DNA of 64,000 nucleotides, from contig OZ026838.1 of the NCBI GenBank assembly GCA_964023205.1, positions 26,873,843-26,937,842 of the forward strand. The letters are read 5' to 3'. The notes below the pieces were generated by a model that worked only from the letters and a program-made list of their open reading frames with translations, made no database searches and was not told where the DNA came from. The position numbers and the translations under genes are program-made. Origin of the DNA: Lutraria lutraria (Eukaryota > Mollusca > Bivalvia > Venerida > Mactridae). The first letter of the stretch is position 1, and every line of letters starts with the position of its first letter. Of this stretch, positions 35,290-47,000 are shown piece after piece.

Positions 35290-38200
35290 TTAATTATTAA
35301 TATTACCTGGACCAGGTGGGGGTTGTTCTGGATCATCTGGATTGGTAGGTGGACGTCCCATCTGTGACCGTAACTGATTCACTAATTCAGGATTTTGTTC
35401 TTGCATTTGTTGTGCAAGTTGCTGACCCCTACAAAAATTACAGACTTATGAAATTAACATCAACCTGTGCTAATAAATGCATGCCACCCACTTCTGGGGA
35501 GTGCTATTCAAAATGTGTGTTTTATTTTCTTAAAATATATATTTCTAACTGAATATATGTGTAATGCAATAGTAAAACCCTCTTCACATCGCAGTAGTGA
35601 GAATTAGAAAGCAATTTGAAGTTTTTTGACCTCAGAAAAAATAATATCTGTACCCTGACTTTTAAAGGACACTTTTGATATAGTTTGTACTATATCCAGC
35701 AAGTAATTGGGTAAGTGCAAAAATGTACACATGTACTGAATACTTAGTATTCTTTCAAACTACACATGCTGTTAGTCTATATTTGCCAGGACAGGGCCTT
35801 TGACTGACATTCCTAAAAGAAATTTCATACTGTTGAAACTTTTTAATACTTTTTCAATACAGTAAAACTAGTATACAAAATAATTGGCCATACAATATGA
35901 ATACTTATAAATAAGTGTTTAATCAAATAAACCCCTTACATCTGCATGATATTATTGAAGTCTCCACCTCCTTGACTCATACCCTGCATCATGTTAGACA
36001 TCCTACAATATAAAGTATACAAAGTCTGAACATCTCACAATTATTTGTGACAGAAGAAGAAACTTAGCAACAAAAGAAAGAAAATAAATTCTTAAGTATG
36101 ACAGTTGTAGCCTATAAGTGTATGTCGCAAATACAATTTCAGTATTAAATCTACAGTCAAACTTGTGTTAGCGGCACAAATAAAGGCCACATTATGTTTT
36201 CCCAAGGTTGGCCTTTGTTCACAGCTTTGACTGTACCTAGAATCAATATAATGATGCAATCACTGCAAACTGTTTTTCAACTGCAATTTTGATGAATACA
36301 GTCAGACCTGTGTATTATGGCCAACATTGGTGAAAGTGTAATGTGACCTTTATTTACAGGTGGCCTTTTATTTGCAGGTCATTTTGTTCTAAATAATCAA
36401 TAGCAGCTTTTAAAAAATAAGCCTTTATTTGCCCGCTGGCCTTTATTTGGAAGTGGCCACTAACACAGGTTTGACTGTAAATAAATTATAAATTGGCAAG
36501 AATCATACACTTGACATGTACTTACATAGACTGCATTTGTGGATTACCCATCATTGACTGTGCCTAAAACAAACAAGAAAATGATAATCAATATTTAACT
36601 ACATCATTTCAAGTCAAATTGAAACAAATATTTCTTCTAAAACTGGCTTTACTTTTTTATCATTAACCAAAAAAGCCACAACATACGAATCGTAAGAAAT
36701 ATGCATTAATAATGATGGTTTACTTAAGAAATAATGCAAATCAGTATGTGAATATTCAATATACACATCAAACAAAACAAAGAAAAAAATATCATTGTGC
36801 TATACACATAAAATGTGTACTTTTCAACTATAAGCAGAATACTTGAGCTAGTCAATTCAAATGATTTTTCAATGTTTTTAAAGACAATTCATGCTCTCGG
36901 TGCCTGACTTGACCCATGTCACAGGTTTAATATCTGATTTGAAACCAACAGCATATAAATTCCATACAATTAACATACCATTTGCATCATGGCTGGGTTG
37001 TTCATTATAGCTCCCATATTAGGCATACCTCCAGCCATTCCTAAATTAAAACCACTCTGAAAAATAGAAGGAAATTATCTAACTTAAAAGGCTATACTTC
37101 AATATATAATAAAACAAAGACATCATGCACATGACGTTATTCATTTTTCTAGTAATCTTTTTCATTTCCAAATAAAGTTTGTAGAATTTCAAAAATTATC
37201 AAAGCTATTTCCAACAAAAACAAAAACCTTCAATGTTATCAATATTTAGTCAGTAGTTAGGCTTAAATTAATAAAAGACTCAAACTACTTCTACATAATT
37301 AATTATGTAATAGCACATGAACACTTGTTAATATTACAAAAAAAATCATACAGAGTGATGACTTTGAAAAGAAATTATTTGTTCAACAACCATTGATACT
37401 TCAAGCTTGGATTAGAATGACTCTGTATACCTGCGCTGCAATTTCCTGTAATTTCTGTTCAGCTATTTCTAAATTATTCTGGTAGCTTTGATTTCCTGGG
37501 TCTAATTCTAGTGCTTTTCTGTAACATTCTATTGCACTTTCATGGTCTTCTAATGCAGTATACGCAATTCTGAGGTACAGAAAATACCACACATAATAAT
37601 GGAACAACAGCATTATTGAAAATATTTAATGCAAATGTAATATTTTTATTCACTGATTTTCTACTTAAGGCTGAAAATAAAAATAAGTTTGTTTGGAGTG
37701 CTCCGACCCAGAATTTTAGCACTGGGTAGGTAGGTTGGGATTTTTTAAAAATATATAACAATAGTAAAAAAAGCCCCCCACTAAAAAACTTGATTTTATC
37801 TATTTGCTAAGATGCTAAAATTTTCGTAAGTAGGTAGATGCACTCCAAACAAACTTATTTTTATTTTCAGCCTAAGCTAGACAAAATTACCCAATCATTT
37901 GATTTGGAATCCTGTCTAGAAAAGGACTGTCATGGAAAATGCTCCAAATGTTTTTCATATTCCATGATATTTTTTGTACACTTTAAGATGAAATCCCACT
38001 TTTAAAACAACATGAGTACCTAGAATAGATTTTGTATTCACTAATTTACAGAATATGAAGTTAGTTGTGGCCAAAAAATGGGTAAGAAAAATAATCTTAG
38101 ACATAATTATGTCCACATATTACATACCCCATTCTACCATATGCTTTACTGTACAGAGGATCAATGGTTAATGCTCTTTGACAGTCTTCTATAGCATTCA

Positions 38201-40558
38201 TGTGTTTACTAAGTTTACTGTATGCTGCGGCTCTGAAATCAACAATTAATAGGGAAGTCAATCTTTTATTATTCTATAAGAGGATTTATTTTTCAAAGCA
38301 AATACTGTACAACCTCTCCAAGGCAACACCCTTTGAGAGTAGTAAAATTATGTCGTTGTTGAAAAGTAATTGCTCTAGAGAGGTTAAATTAATAGTTAAA
38401 TGGTGCAGTGGGAAATAATCATGCTGTTGTTAAAGAAAGGTTGATGCTCAAGAGGGCCGTTCTGGAGAGGTTGTACTATATATCCAAAAATCTGCGTAAC
38501 AAAATGATAACAAAGGTCTATTATAAATGCCTTTACAAAATTTGCCTTTCATGAGTTCATGTATACAGGCATAACTGATAATCTTGGGAGCTAACACAAA
38601 TCAATCATGTTCAAATTGATAATAAGCATTAATTAATTTTGAATTACTTACCTATTACAATAATACACAGCATTTTTGTTATCTAGTTTCAGCGCTTGTG
38701 AGTAACATTCAATGGCATCAGAGAATTTGTCGGCCTTCATGAAATCATTTCCTGAAAAAAAAAACATGGTGACATCAGAAAATCAGTTATTTGATAGCAT
38801 AGGATTAATCCGATTTTAAGCAATGAGTGAACACTACTGGTATATACATTTCAAATACGTACTAAAGTAGCTCTCAGGTTAACCTACATCAACATTTGCT
38901 TCAGACAAGTAGTGTGGAGAAAGATTTTCAGTGTAATATTAAATACATTTCCAAAAGGTGTGCCTTTCAGTTTAAAAAAAAATGTACTCTGGCATTTGAA
39001 TGTCCAAGTTCAGTGGGAAAGCTTTAAAAAAGAACAGATAAGGTTTAGCCACTGACAACTGAAAGTTCATTCAGCTAAAAACCACTGAAGTCTGTGATTA
39101 GTACTGGATGTTAATTGCTGCTCATATAAGATACAAAGGTTACTTCAGGATACAGTTTGGGAACCTATTGTTTACCTTTATTTTTTAAACCTTCAGCTTC
39201 TTCTTTCTCTTCAGGAGTAGCTTCGTGCAGAGATAGTGTAGAGAAGTCTGTATCGGTCTAAATAAAAACATGATCATATTATTCTGCATATTATATATTA
39301 ACCAGGGGTTTTCTGTATGTTTTGGGGAAGGCACTTTAACCCTTAATATGAGGTTGAAATGGCGGATTGAAGCCTCTTCAGCATTCTCAATATTAAACAG
39401 TCGGCCACCGGCTGATTTAGCCTCTTTGAAACAGTTTGGGCCAATTAGAAATCTCAAAGTTTCAAAAATATTGCTGGTAAAATGCCCCAGACACCCCTAG
39501 CAGGCTTGTTAATCTAGCTTTTGGGTCTGTATATAAATGTTAATTAGTGATGGGAACTTTCAATCATTATAAGTCTTTTAGTGAAACAACTCTTATTTTC
39601 AAAGATTTTACAGTTGTAGTTATTATTTTTTAATTTTTTGTTTCTGGAATTTTCAATTGGGAATTTTTGTCAGTGTATTGGGATAAAAAGATACTATTTT
39701 CAATTGGGAATATGCAGTCTGTGAAATTAGTAGTTGTCCTGTCCAGCTGATGTCCGGGACAACCAATTTTTAAATCGGACAACCAAATTTTCATTAACAA
39801 ATGAAAGATAAGCAGCTAAAATTTCTGTTCGGGCAACTACATTTCAAACCTTAATTTCACAGACTGAATATGACCGAATATCAGCTATTAACTTAGCCCA
39901 AAAAACCTGAATTAAGGATATTAATATTAGACACTTAGTTTATAATACATTGTAACAAAAGAAAATGATGGCTCATAGTCATACCTCAATACTGAGTTGT
40001 GCGTTAAATATATCTAAAAGATTTTTTTGTAGTTGATACTTGGCTACAGTTTGTTCATCTGATGTATCAATACCATATGATGACTCTAAACATTGGATAG
40101 CAACTGCAAAACAGAAATAAATACAATTTTACTAAAAAATGTATTTCATCAAGTGGCTCTAAAAATTATCAAATGTGATTATGTCTATTGAGAATACTTT
40201 AATAACATAAAAACTGTATCTTTTATTATCTACAGGACTCGACAATTTTTTTACAGACTACTCGTCCTGCTGGACAACCAGTTTAGAAATTTAACTAGTT
40301 CTATAGCAATTTAAAACATTGTCCTGATTCGATATCTACATTGTACTTGTAAATAAGAGCCAACAAGTGGATGTGGATTTGACTAGTCCTGATCTAAAAT
40401 CTATTTATATCAACATCTATTTTTTTAAGAGTTTATATGAAGATACTTGGAATATTAAAATTACCTTCCAAACTCTCAGCTTGTTCTTCTTCAAGCTGAG
40501 TTCTCTGATCCTGTAGGAATCTTATGATAGAAAACACAAGCTTCTTGACGTCAGCCAT
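35290..40558 (-). CDS. SGTA: Small glutamine-rich TPR-containing protein (SGTA/SGTB), 10 exons
   Basis: Minus-strand exons: 40558-40465, 40103-39985, 39257-39176, 38751-38652, 38232-38128, 37569-37431, 37056-36979, 36563-36526, 36002-35940, 35428-35290. All have GT/AG and consistent phases; 957 nt encode 318 aa (vertebrate SGTA is about 313). Residues 1-71 form the N-terminal dimerisation domain that binds the UBL domains of the BAG6/GET4/UBL4A complex ([33 protein letters not shown]). Residues about 86-205 are three TPRs with carboxylate-clamp residues for Hsp70/Hsp90 tails ([26 protein letters not shown]). The C-terminus is Met/Gln/Gly-rich ([28 protein letters not shown]), the part that holds hydrophobic clients. 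The role is cytosolic triage of tail-anchored and mislocalised proteins. The SGTA versus SGTB label is moot for an invertebrate single gene. The last exon may end by reading through a GT (GPGNINN-stop). Confidence 0.93.
36152..36235. mobile_element. TACAGT-family MITE (84 bp) in SGTA intron
   Basis: Starts tacagtcaaacttgtg and ends agctttgactgta; the ends are inverted repeats with TA borders. Confidence 0.65.
36297..36479. mobile_element. TACAGT-family MITE (183 bp) in SGTA intron
   Basis: Starts tacagtcagacctgtg and ends cacaggtttgactgta. The interior repeats 'ggcctttatttgc' words and matches the 44524-44705 copy in length and content. Confidence 0.75.
37667..37876. mobile_element. MITE with about 33-bp perfect terminal inverted repeats in SGTA intron
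   Basis: The left end (ggctgaaaataaaaataag then tttgtttggagtgc) is repeated exactly inverted at the right end (gcactccaaacaaac ... ttttcagcc). Flanking TAA on both sides suggests a 3-bp target duplication. A related element lies at 48643-49068. Confidence 0.85.
38303..38478. mobile_element. TACAGT-family MITE, 'gagaggtt' subtype
   Basis: Starts tactgtacaacctctcc and ends ggagaggttgtacta. The core words 'aacaccctttgagag' and 'agagggccgttctggagag' are shared with 53871-53976. Confidence 0.65.
39715..39866. mobile_element. 152-bp MITE with 15-bp perfect TIRs in SGTA intron
   Basis: cagtctgtgaaatta at the left and its exact complement at the right. aatatg flanks both ends, a possible 6-bp target duplication. 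The interior carries inverted 'gttgtcc...ggacaacc' words. Confidence 0.75.
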
Positions 40559-40643
40559 TTAATATCTTAATCAATATCTAAAATAGGAAAACATCATTAA
40601 TGGTAAACTTGACGTCAGCCATTTAATAGGTCTTAATCAATAT
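40465..40643 (-). repeat. Duplicated acceptor/start-codon block at the SGTA 5' end
   Basis: About 62-64 bp containing the 5' UTR splice acceptor (cctattttag), the 5' UTR stub and ATGGCTGACGTCAAG is present twice (offset 64 bp; second copy at about 40608-40665). If the outer acceptor (exon end at 40643) is used, the outer ATG at 40622 opens a 14-codon frame MADVKFTINDVFLF that stops at the TAG formed by the inner acceptor. The inner acceptor (exon end at 40577) gives the normal start at 40558. Confidence 0.85.
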
Positions 40644-41054
40644 CTAAAATAGGAAAACATAAATTAATGGTAAATTATCATTTTTATCAATAATGAATAC
40701 AAATTATCTAAATAAAATGCTTCCATCATCATTCATGACAAATGGCCACAGATTTCTAAATCAATATTTTGACTTGATTTTTTATGGTAATTGGTATAGT
40801 AGCCATACTTATTCGGCTTTCGATTGGCTGCATCATGATTTCAAACACAAATTCACAAGGACCATCATCCCAGCCTTACTAAGAACTGCATAATTATTTA
40901 CTTGTGGAAACGCAAATTACACAAAAATGTCTCAGTAACTGCTATAACTTGCAATAACAATACTCTTCGTAAATGTGCCTTGAAATTCTGTGTTGAAGAT
41001 CAAATTCTAAATATTGAACTTTAAATTTTACGTTGTGTGTTGTTTACTAATTTA

Positions 41055-41457
41055 TAGTGATGTAATGATAATCGATTATAATCGAATAATCGTTGCTGAC
41101 AGCTTGAGGTCGGCAACTATCGATGTTAGTGGTGTTAAATCGATGTCTTTACAAGTAGATAGACTGCCGTCATTATTTGAGCAACCGTCTTCTTTCCACT
41201 ACTTTTGGGCATTGTGTATTTAAAAAATAATGGTCATTGTTATTTGAGATAATTTGAGTGAAATTTTTCCTTGTCCAGGGAAGTTCAGGTCATCAGTCTG
41301 AAAGTATTTTGGGTTTCAGATTTTAATCAAATTAATGACTATATATTGCATGACAAAATATAAATTTGCTTTTGATTATTTTCCGATTGTGAATCGAAAC
41401 ACCCTTTCCGATTCGTTTTAAAAATCGATTTTCTTCAAGTCTGATTTTACAGCACTA
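41055..41457. mobile_element. hAT-like MITE with 8-bp target-site duplication
   Basis: The ends are tagtgatgtaa and ttacagcacta (10 of 11 complementary). Perfect ctaattta flanks both sides (41047-41054 and 41458-41465). 8-bp target duplications and CAGTG/TAGTG-type ends are the hallmark of hAT transposons. No transposase is present. It is in the presumed SGTA 5' UTR intron. Confidence 0.88.
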
Positions 41458-42579
41458 CTAATTTATAACTGGTTTCAACATACTTTAGCCAAATCAAATT
41501 CCACTTTGCATCCAAGTTCCAACTACCGTCAGAACAGTTCCATTCTAAATCAATCTTTTTAATGGGTAACGTGCGTTAACGAAAGTCGATTTTAAAAGTA
41601 TAAAATTGTCAATGTCTCAGTGACATGTCAGCTACTTGAACTTGTACTCAAATTATAAGAAATAGTGGGGAAAAACAAAAACGGGTGGGGAAAAAGTCAT
41701 GCTTTTCACATTTTATAGAACAACGTGGATGTAAGTTTTCAAGCAAACATATCGTCTAGGTTGACAAAAAAGATAAGATTTCTATTTAAATAAGCGATTT
41801 TCATTAGTTCATTGACGGTTAATCAGTACAAATACCTTACCCTCAGAGAAAATTACGTGTGATCACCTCTTTCGCTCAAGGACGAAAACAGAACAGTTCC
41901 GAATGCGGTTGGGTGGAAAACCCGGAATCCGGTTCTGATAAAACTGTACAATTTGTACAACAATTGCAATTCGTTTCACGTGGTATGTATTCGTTTCTTG
42001 TTGTAACGTGTAATTTCGAATGTCATTAGTTGAATTATTCTGGAAACGATAATGTAATGCCATGTGAAATCCATGATTATCAATATTTTTTCTTACATTT
42101 CTTATTTATAAATTAAGGTTAAGAGTTATGTGTTTTCGCGAGTGTCAAAATTTGGAATTGCTATAATTAGATCACATTTGGATCTTATCCCCCGTTCAAA
42201 AGTGTATATGATAATAGTAATTTAATAAGTTTAATGAGGAATTTATTTGCACAGGTAATTTATGATTGATTGATATTACTTTCGTGATATACTTTCAGAA
42301 GTAAAAACATACATAAAATGATATGCTGTAGAAAACAAACTTGCAAGTATTTTCACTCTTCATGAGAACAGTACAGTAGCATTTAGGCGCTTGGTTTCAC
42401 AAGATCGTTTGTTCCGATCAATCTATCACCGTCCACCTTTCCCTCTGTATATATATACATGACTACCTACAAGGTAGTTATATAGAAGAACACTGAATGA
42501 TTGACAGATTAGATCAAACTAATTAACTCCTGAAGCATTTATGTACAGTAGCCTTAATATTTGGTAATTTAGACAGTTT

Positions 42580-43760
42580 TTATGCCCCCGTATCGATAGA
42601 TCGGGGGCATATTGTTTCTGGTCTCTCTGTTTGTCTATTTGTCTGTTTGTACCAAACTTTAACATCTATATTATAAAATCAAAACACTTGCACCTACATT
42701 CATCAAACTTCATATGTAGGTTCCTCATGACAACCTCTACAGGACCTGGGCATTTTCAGGTCAGTAGGTCAAAGGTCAAGGTCACGGGGTCATTATGTTT
42801 AAAAAAATTCCTACATTTCTTTTAGGATACTACTCCTACATTTTTCATTGGATTTTGATGAAACTTTCACAGAATTATGACCCTTTGTTTATTTTGTGCG
42901 ATTGTAACAGCCAAATACTCTTGTTTCCTTCTTTTCTCAAGGGATTTTGATAAAACTTTCATGGAACTATTGTTATCAAGATACCCAATGCATGTTGTAA
43001 AGGTTTTATGATTCAATAATCTTTTACGGAATTATGGCCCTTTGTTTATTCTGTGCATATGTAATATATACAGAAATACTCTTTTGTTTGCAATTACTTC
43101 TATATTTCTCAAGGGATTTTGACCAAACTTTTATAGAACTTTTGTCACCAATTTCCCCAGCACATGGTTTTGTGATTTGATCATTTTTGGAAGATTTATG
43201 GCCCTTATTTTATTTTGTGTCCTAAATTTCTGCTATGATACTTCTCCTACATTTCTCAAAGGAATTTGATGAAACTTTCACAGACTCATTGTCACTAAGA
43301 AACACAGCACATAATTATATTCCGGGTTTTATGATTGGATTGTTTTGGGCGAATTTATGGCCCTTTGTTTATTTTGTGCATATTTAATAGAGAAATACTC
43401 TTTTGTGCACAACTCCTAAATTTCTCAAGGGATTTTTACCAAACTTTGATAGAACTATTGTCACCAAGTTCTCCAGCATATATTGTCAGGGCTTTGTGAT
43501 TAGATCATTTTTAGCATATTTATGACCCTTTGTTTGTCTCTACCAAACTTTAAACTTGCCTATTAAATCAAAAGGTTACTGCCTACAATCATCAAACTTC
43601 ATATCTTGGTTCATCATGACAATCTCTACAGTACCTGTGCATTTTCAAGTTAAAGGGCATCTGGAGGGGCATTGTGTTTTTAAAACACATCTTGTTAGTT
43701 ATAAAGTTAGATATTACTTACTACTTTTAATTAATGGTGTGAAGTTTGGGTCGTAAAGTA
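42580..43760. repeat. Interspersed repeat with diverged internal monomers
   Basis: Begins with a short hairpin (gcccccgtatcgatagatcgggggc) and continues with several diverged monomers of about 140-180 bp, each containing 'tttctcaagggattttga..aaactt' (about 42936, 43115, 43253, 43425) and 'atttatggccctttgtttattttgtgca'. I know blocks of this style as common in bivalve genomes. No coding capacity. Confidence 0.65.
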
Positions 43761-44045
43761 GCTGAATAATGTTTGGCCTTTTGAACTCATTCTAACCTTT
43801 CAAGTTTATTCAGCATTCGGTTGGCAGATTCCATAAATGAATTCGGAAGGGCCATCCTTAAAAAAAAGTACCATACTGTTACAAACAGTCTAATAAGGAC
43901 TAAACTCATTCTAGCTATGATGCCACCGATTGGTACCAAATACTACAATGAGTTACATTACCCCTCTAATATATTGAACTATTACATGTTTTGCTTTTCA
44001 TAAAATTTCTAACTTACCAGTACATGTGATCTCTTTGTTTTGTAG

Positions 44046-47000
44046 GAATCAGCAAGAACAGAAATAATGACTTCAATTAAGGTAAAATAAATTTAGCTTT
44101 TGACATTGTCTATATATAGTATTCTTCCCTACAATTTCTGTTCTTCTGAAAAATTATGTTATTATAAATAAATATGTAATTATTTTAAGGTACCTTACAT
44201 TTTTCTTCAAAGGACATGCTTTTTTGTTATTAATCATTCAACTGATCAGTAGTCACCATTGATGATTATTAATTACATGTAATATATATATACTTTACTA
44301 CTACAGGTGGGAATTATTGGTGGGTCTGGACTCAGTAACCCTGATATTTTGAAGGATAAGTCTGAGAAGATTGTTGACACACCATATGGGCAGGTAATGT
44401 AACAACCCTGTTTTATAATTTGTCAAACATGTGATCAATTATTAAACACAATAATTACAAATTAACTACTTGTAATTGCTTTTCTACTAAATTGGTATAT
44501 ATTGAGTCAATATATAAAATGTATACAGTCAAACCTGTGAACAAAGGTCATCTTTTGGAAAGACAATATGTGGCCTTTATTGACAGGTGACCTTTATTCA
44601 GAGGTCAATTTGTTCTAAATGATCAAGGTTGGATTTTTGAAAGAATGTCTTAATGTACATGGTGGCCTTTATTCGGAGGTGGTCACAAACACAGGTTTGA
44701 CTGTATTTTTAAAAATGCTTGTTATGCATATTTCATGATACACAGTTTGACAAGTAAATCAGTTCTCAGAACTTTAAAATGGTTGAATTTCTTCTTTATG
44801 TTGTAGGGTTATCACACATTAATAGAACGTTTAGACAAGTGTCAAATATTGTAGATGTGATGTCAGATCGTTTTGGCGTGTTATAAAATATTTTGATGCA
44901 TTTCAGCCGTCTGATGCTCTTATTCTTGGTAAGATCGGAGATGTGGACTGTGTCTTGTTGTCAAGGTACTGTAGTAGCTTTTTTTGTATTTTTATGTCTT
45001 ATACAGAAACTATTTACATTCACTCTTGTGTTGAAATATTTATGAAATAAATTGACATTAGGTACATATATGTAGATTAGTTTATAATTTAGCTGACAAT
45101 TCATTGTTTAAAATATAGTTAGTTCATTTGTCTGTATTATATAGATATCTGTTTGCTTTGGCATGATCTTGAGTAAAATATCATTTTTCTGAATGAGCAT
45201 CAGATGCAGTATTCACTTAAATTTAGGACTTATTATTGTCTTGAGATGTTATTGTATGCCATCTTTCACCAAATCACATAGTAAAATATTTTTTAGCATT
45301 ATTTTTGGAAACTGATCAATAGTTCAGCTTTCCATAGTTGTCACTTGCTGGGTAGGCATGAATTTTTATGCTGACCAAAGTACGGCATTTTTCTACATCC
45401 GTCATGCAAATTTTAAACTAGTTCCCATTCCATGTTGCAACGCGAGTCTTTTGCATGTTCAGTTTTCATGAATAATTTCAGTACTTTGTTTACAAATTAC
45501 CTTGACTTTACAGACATGCTCGTGGTCATTCAATCATGCCTGGCCGTGTGAACTACAGAGCAAATATCTGGGCTTTGAAGGAAGAAGGCTGTACACACAT
45601 AGTGGTCACTACAGCATGTGGATCATTACAAGAAGGAATACACCCTGGAGATATTGTTGTACTTGATCAGTTCATTGACAGGTAACTTAAGATAGTTGAA
45701 CACTTCAGGTAATCTGGGCCTGTATTCACAAGCGTTCTTGGTTTTCCGAGTTGAGAATTTTCTTGATCTTAAATTTTGACTAAGACAAAAGAAATTTCTT
45801 AGTCTTCATCTTAGATTTATTCTAAGCGTAAACTAAGATGGAATTATTCTTAGTTTGAAAAGAAATCTTAGTTTTGAAAATTTACCATTGTCTGGGGTTT
45901 TTCCATGGAATTCCCATATGTCATAACTTACAATTTGCGATTAGTTTAACCTGTTATACACTTTCTCAATTTTACGGATATGTTTGGTATTTTTTCAGCC
46001 ACAGTTGACACAAATATGATTGTTGGTCATGTTTGCAGAATACAAACAGGTTCCTTACAAACAGTGTCACTGATATATCAATTCAAATTAATATGTTTGA
46101 TATTATGTAATTTTATGAAGTATGCAGTAATTCGGTAAAGTTCCAGCAACAGGAGTATCAAAAATAGAAATATGTAACATTAGTCTAAGAGTGTCAGAAC
46201 TCAAGTATCATTGATCACTCATGTTTTTAATTGATTCTGACTATGAAATATGTATACATGTATGTATTTTGTTTACTGTCTGATATATTTCTGCTTGTCA
46301 TATCATTACTCACAGTTGGGAGATTTTATAACAACATAGGCTCAGTATAGCTGTATAATATTTCATCCATAACTGAAAATTGATGTTTAATAACAAAAAC
46401 ATCTTTCAGTTGTGCAGCATTAATTTCAAATTCATACAAATGCATTTTATAAAGTATACTGATATCATATGCTTCACTGAATTCATATTGTCAAGGATAC
46501 AAGTGCAAATTTACTGGTAGTTTCAAAATAGCTTATACCTGTATCATACGGTAAATTATAATTGATGATATACTAATGTCACAGTGAAGTACTTGCATGC
46601 ATGTGCTTTCAGCTGGAACAAACTTTATCACAATATAATAATGTACATTAACAACAAGATGTAAACAAGATAATAAAGATTTAGGATTATACAGTTGTCC
46701 TTGGATTTCATGTTCATATCAAACATTAATTAATACAGCAAAACAGTGGCTGAATACATTTGTACCCAAAAGTGTTATTTGCAAAGCAATGTTTATCTAA
46801 ATGTTTATCACATCAAAACCACATGATTGGGCACTGGTATCTGTCTTTACTAATGTCACCAAAATTGTTTCATGGAGTCCTTAAAAGAATATGTGAATAC
46901 AAAGTTCATCATTTCAATTCATAACAAGTCTTCATAGTTGATAAACTCAGAAAATGATGCAGAATTATTCATGAAGAAGCAAAAACGACATAAATAACGA

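Larger units (their letters stand above)
40578..44045. promoter_or_regulatory. Head-to-head intergenic region between SGTA (-) and MTAP (+)
   Basis: The two genes diverge here. A minus-strand donor (GAGG|GTAAGG, exon edge 41841) marks a plausible SGTA 5' UTR exon with its start site somewhere at 41.85-42.1 kb. MTAP has a 5' non-coding stretch from 44046, so an upstream MTAP exon may also start near 42 kb, which would make this a shared promoter. That is inference; no TATA box or CpG island is evident. The rest is filled by the hAT-like MITE (41055-41457) and a repeat block (42580-43760). Confidence 0.4.
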
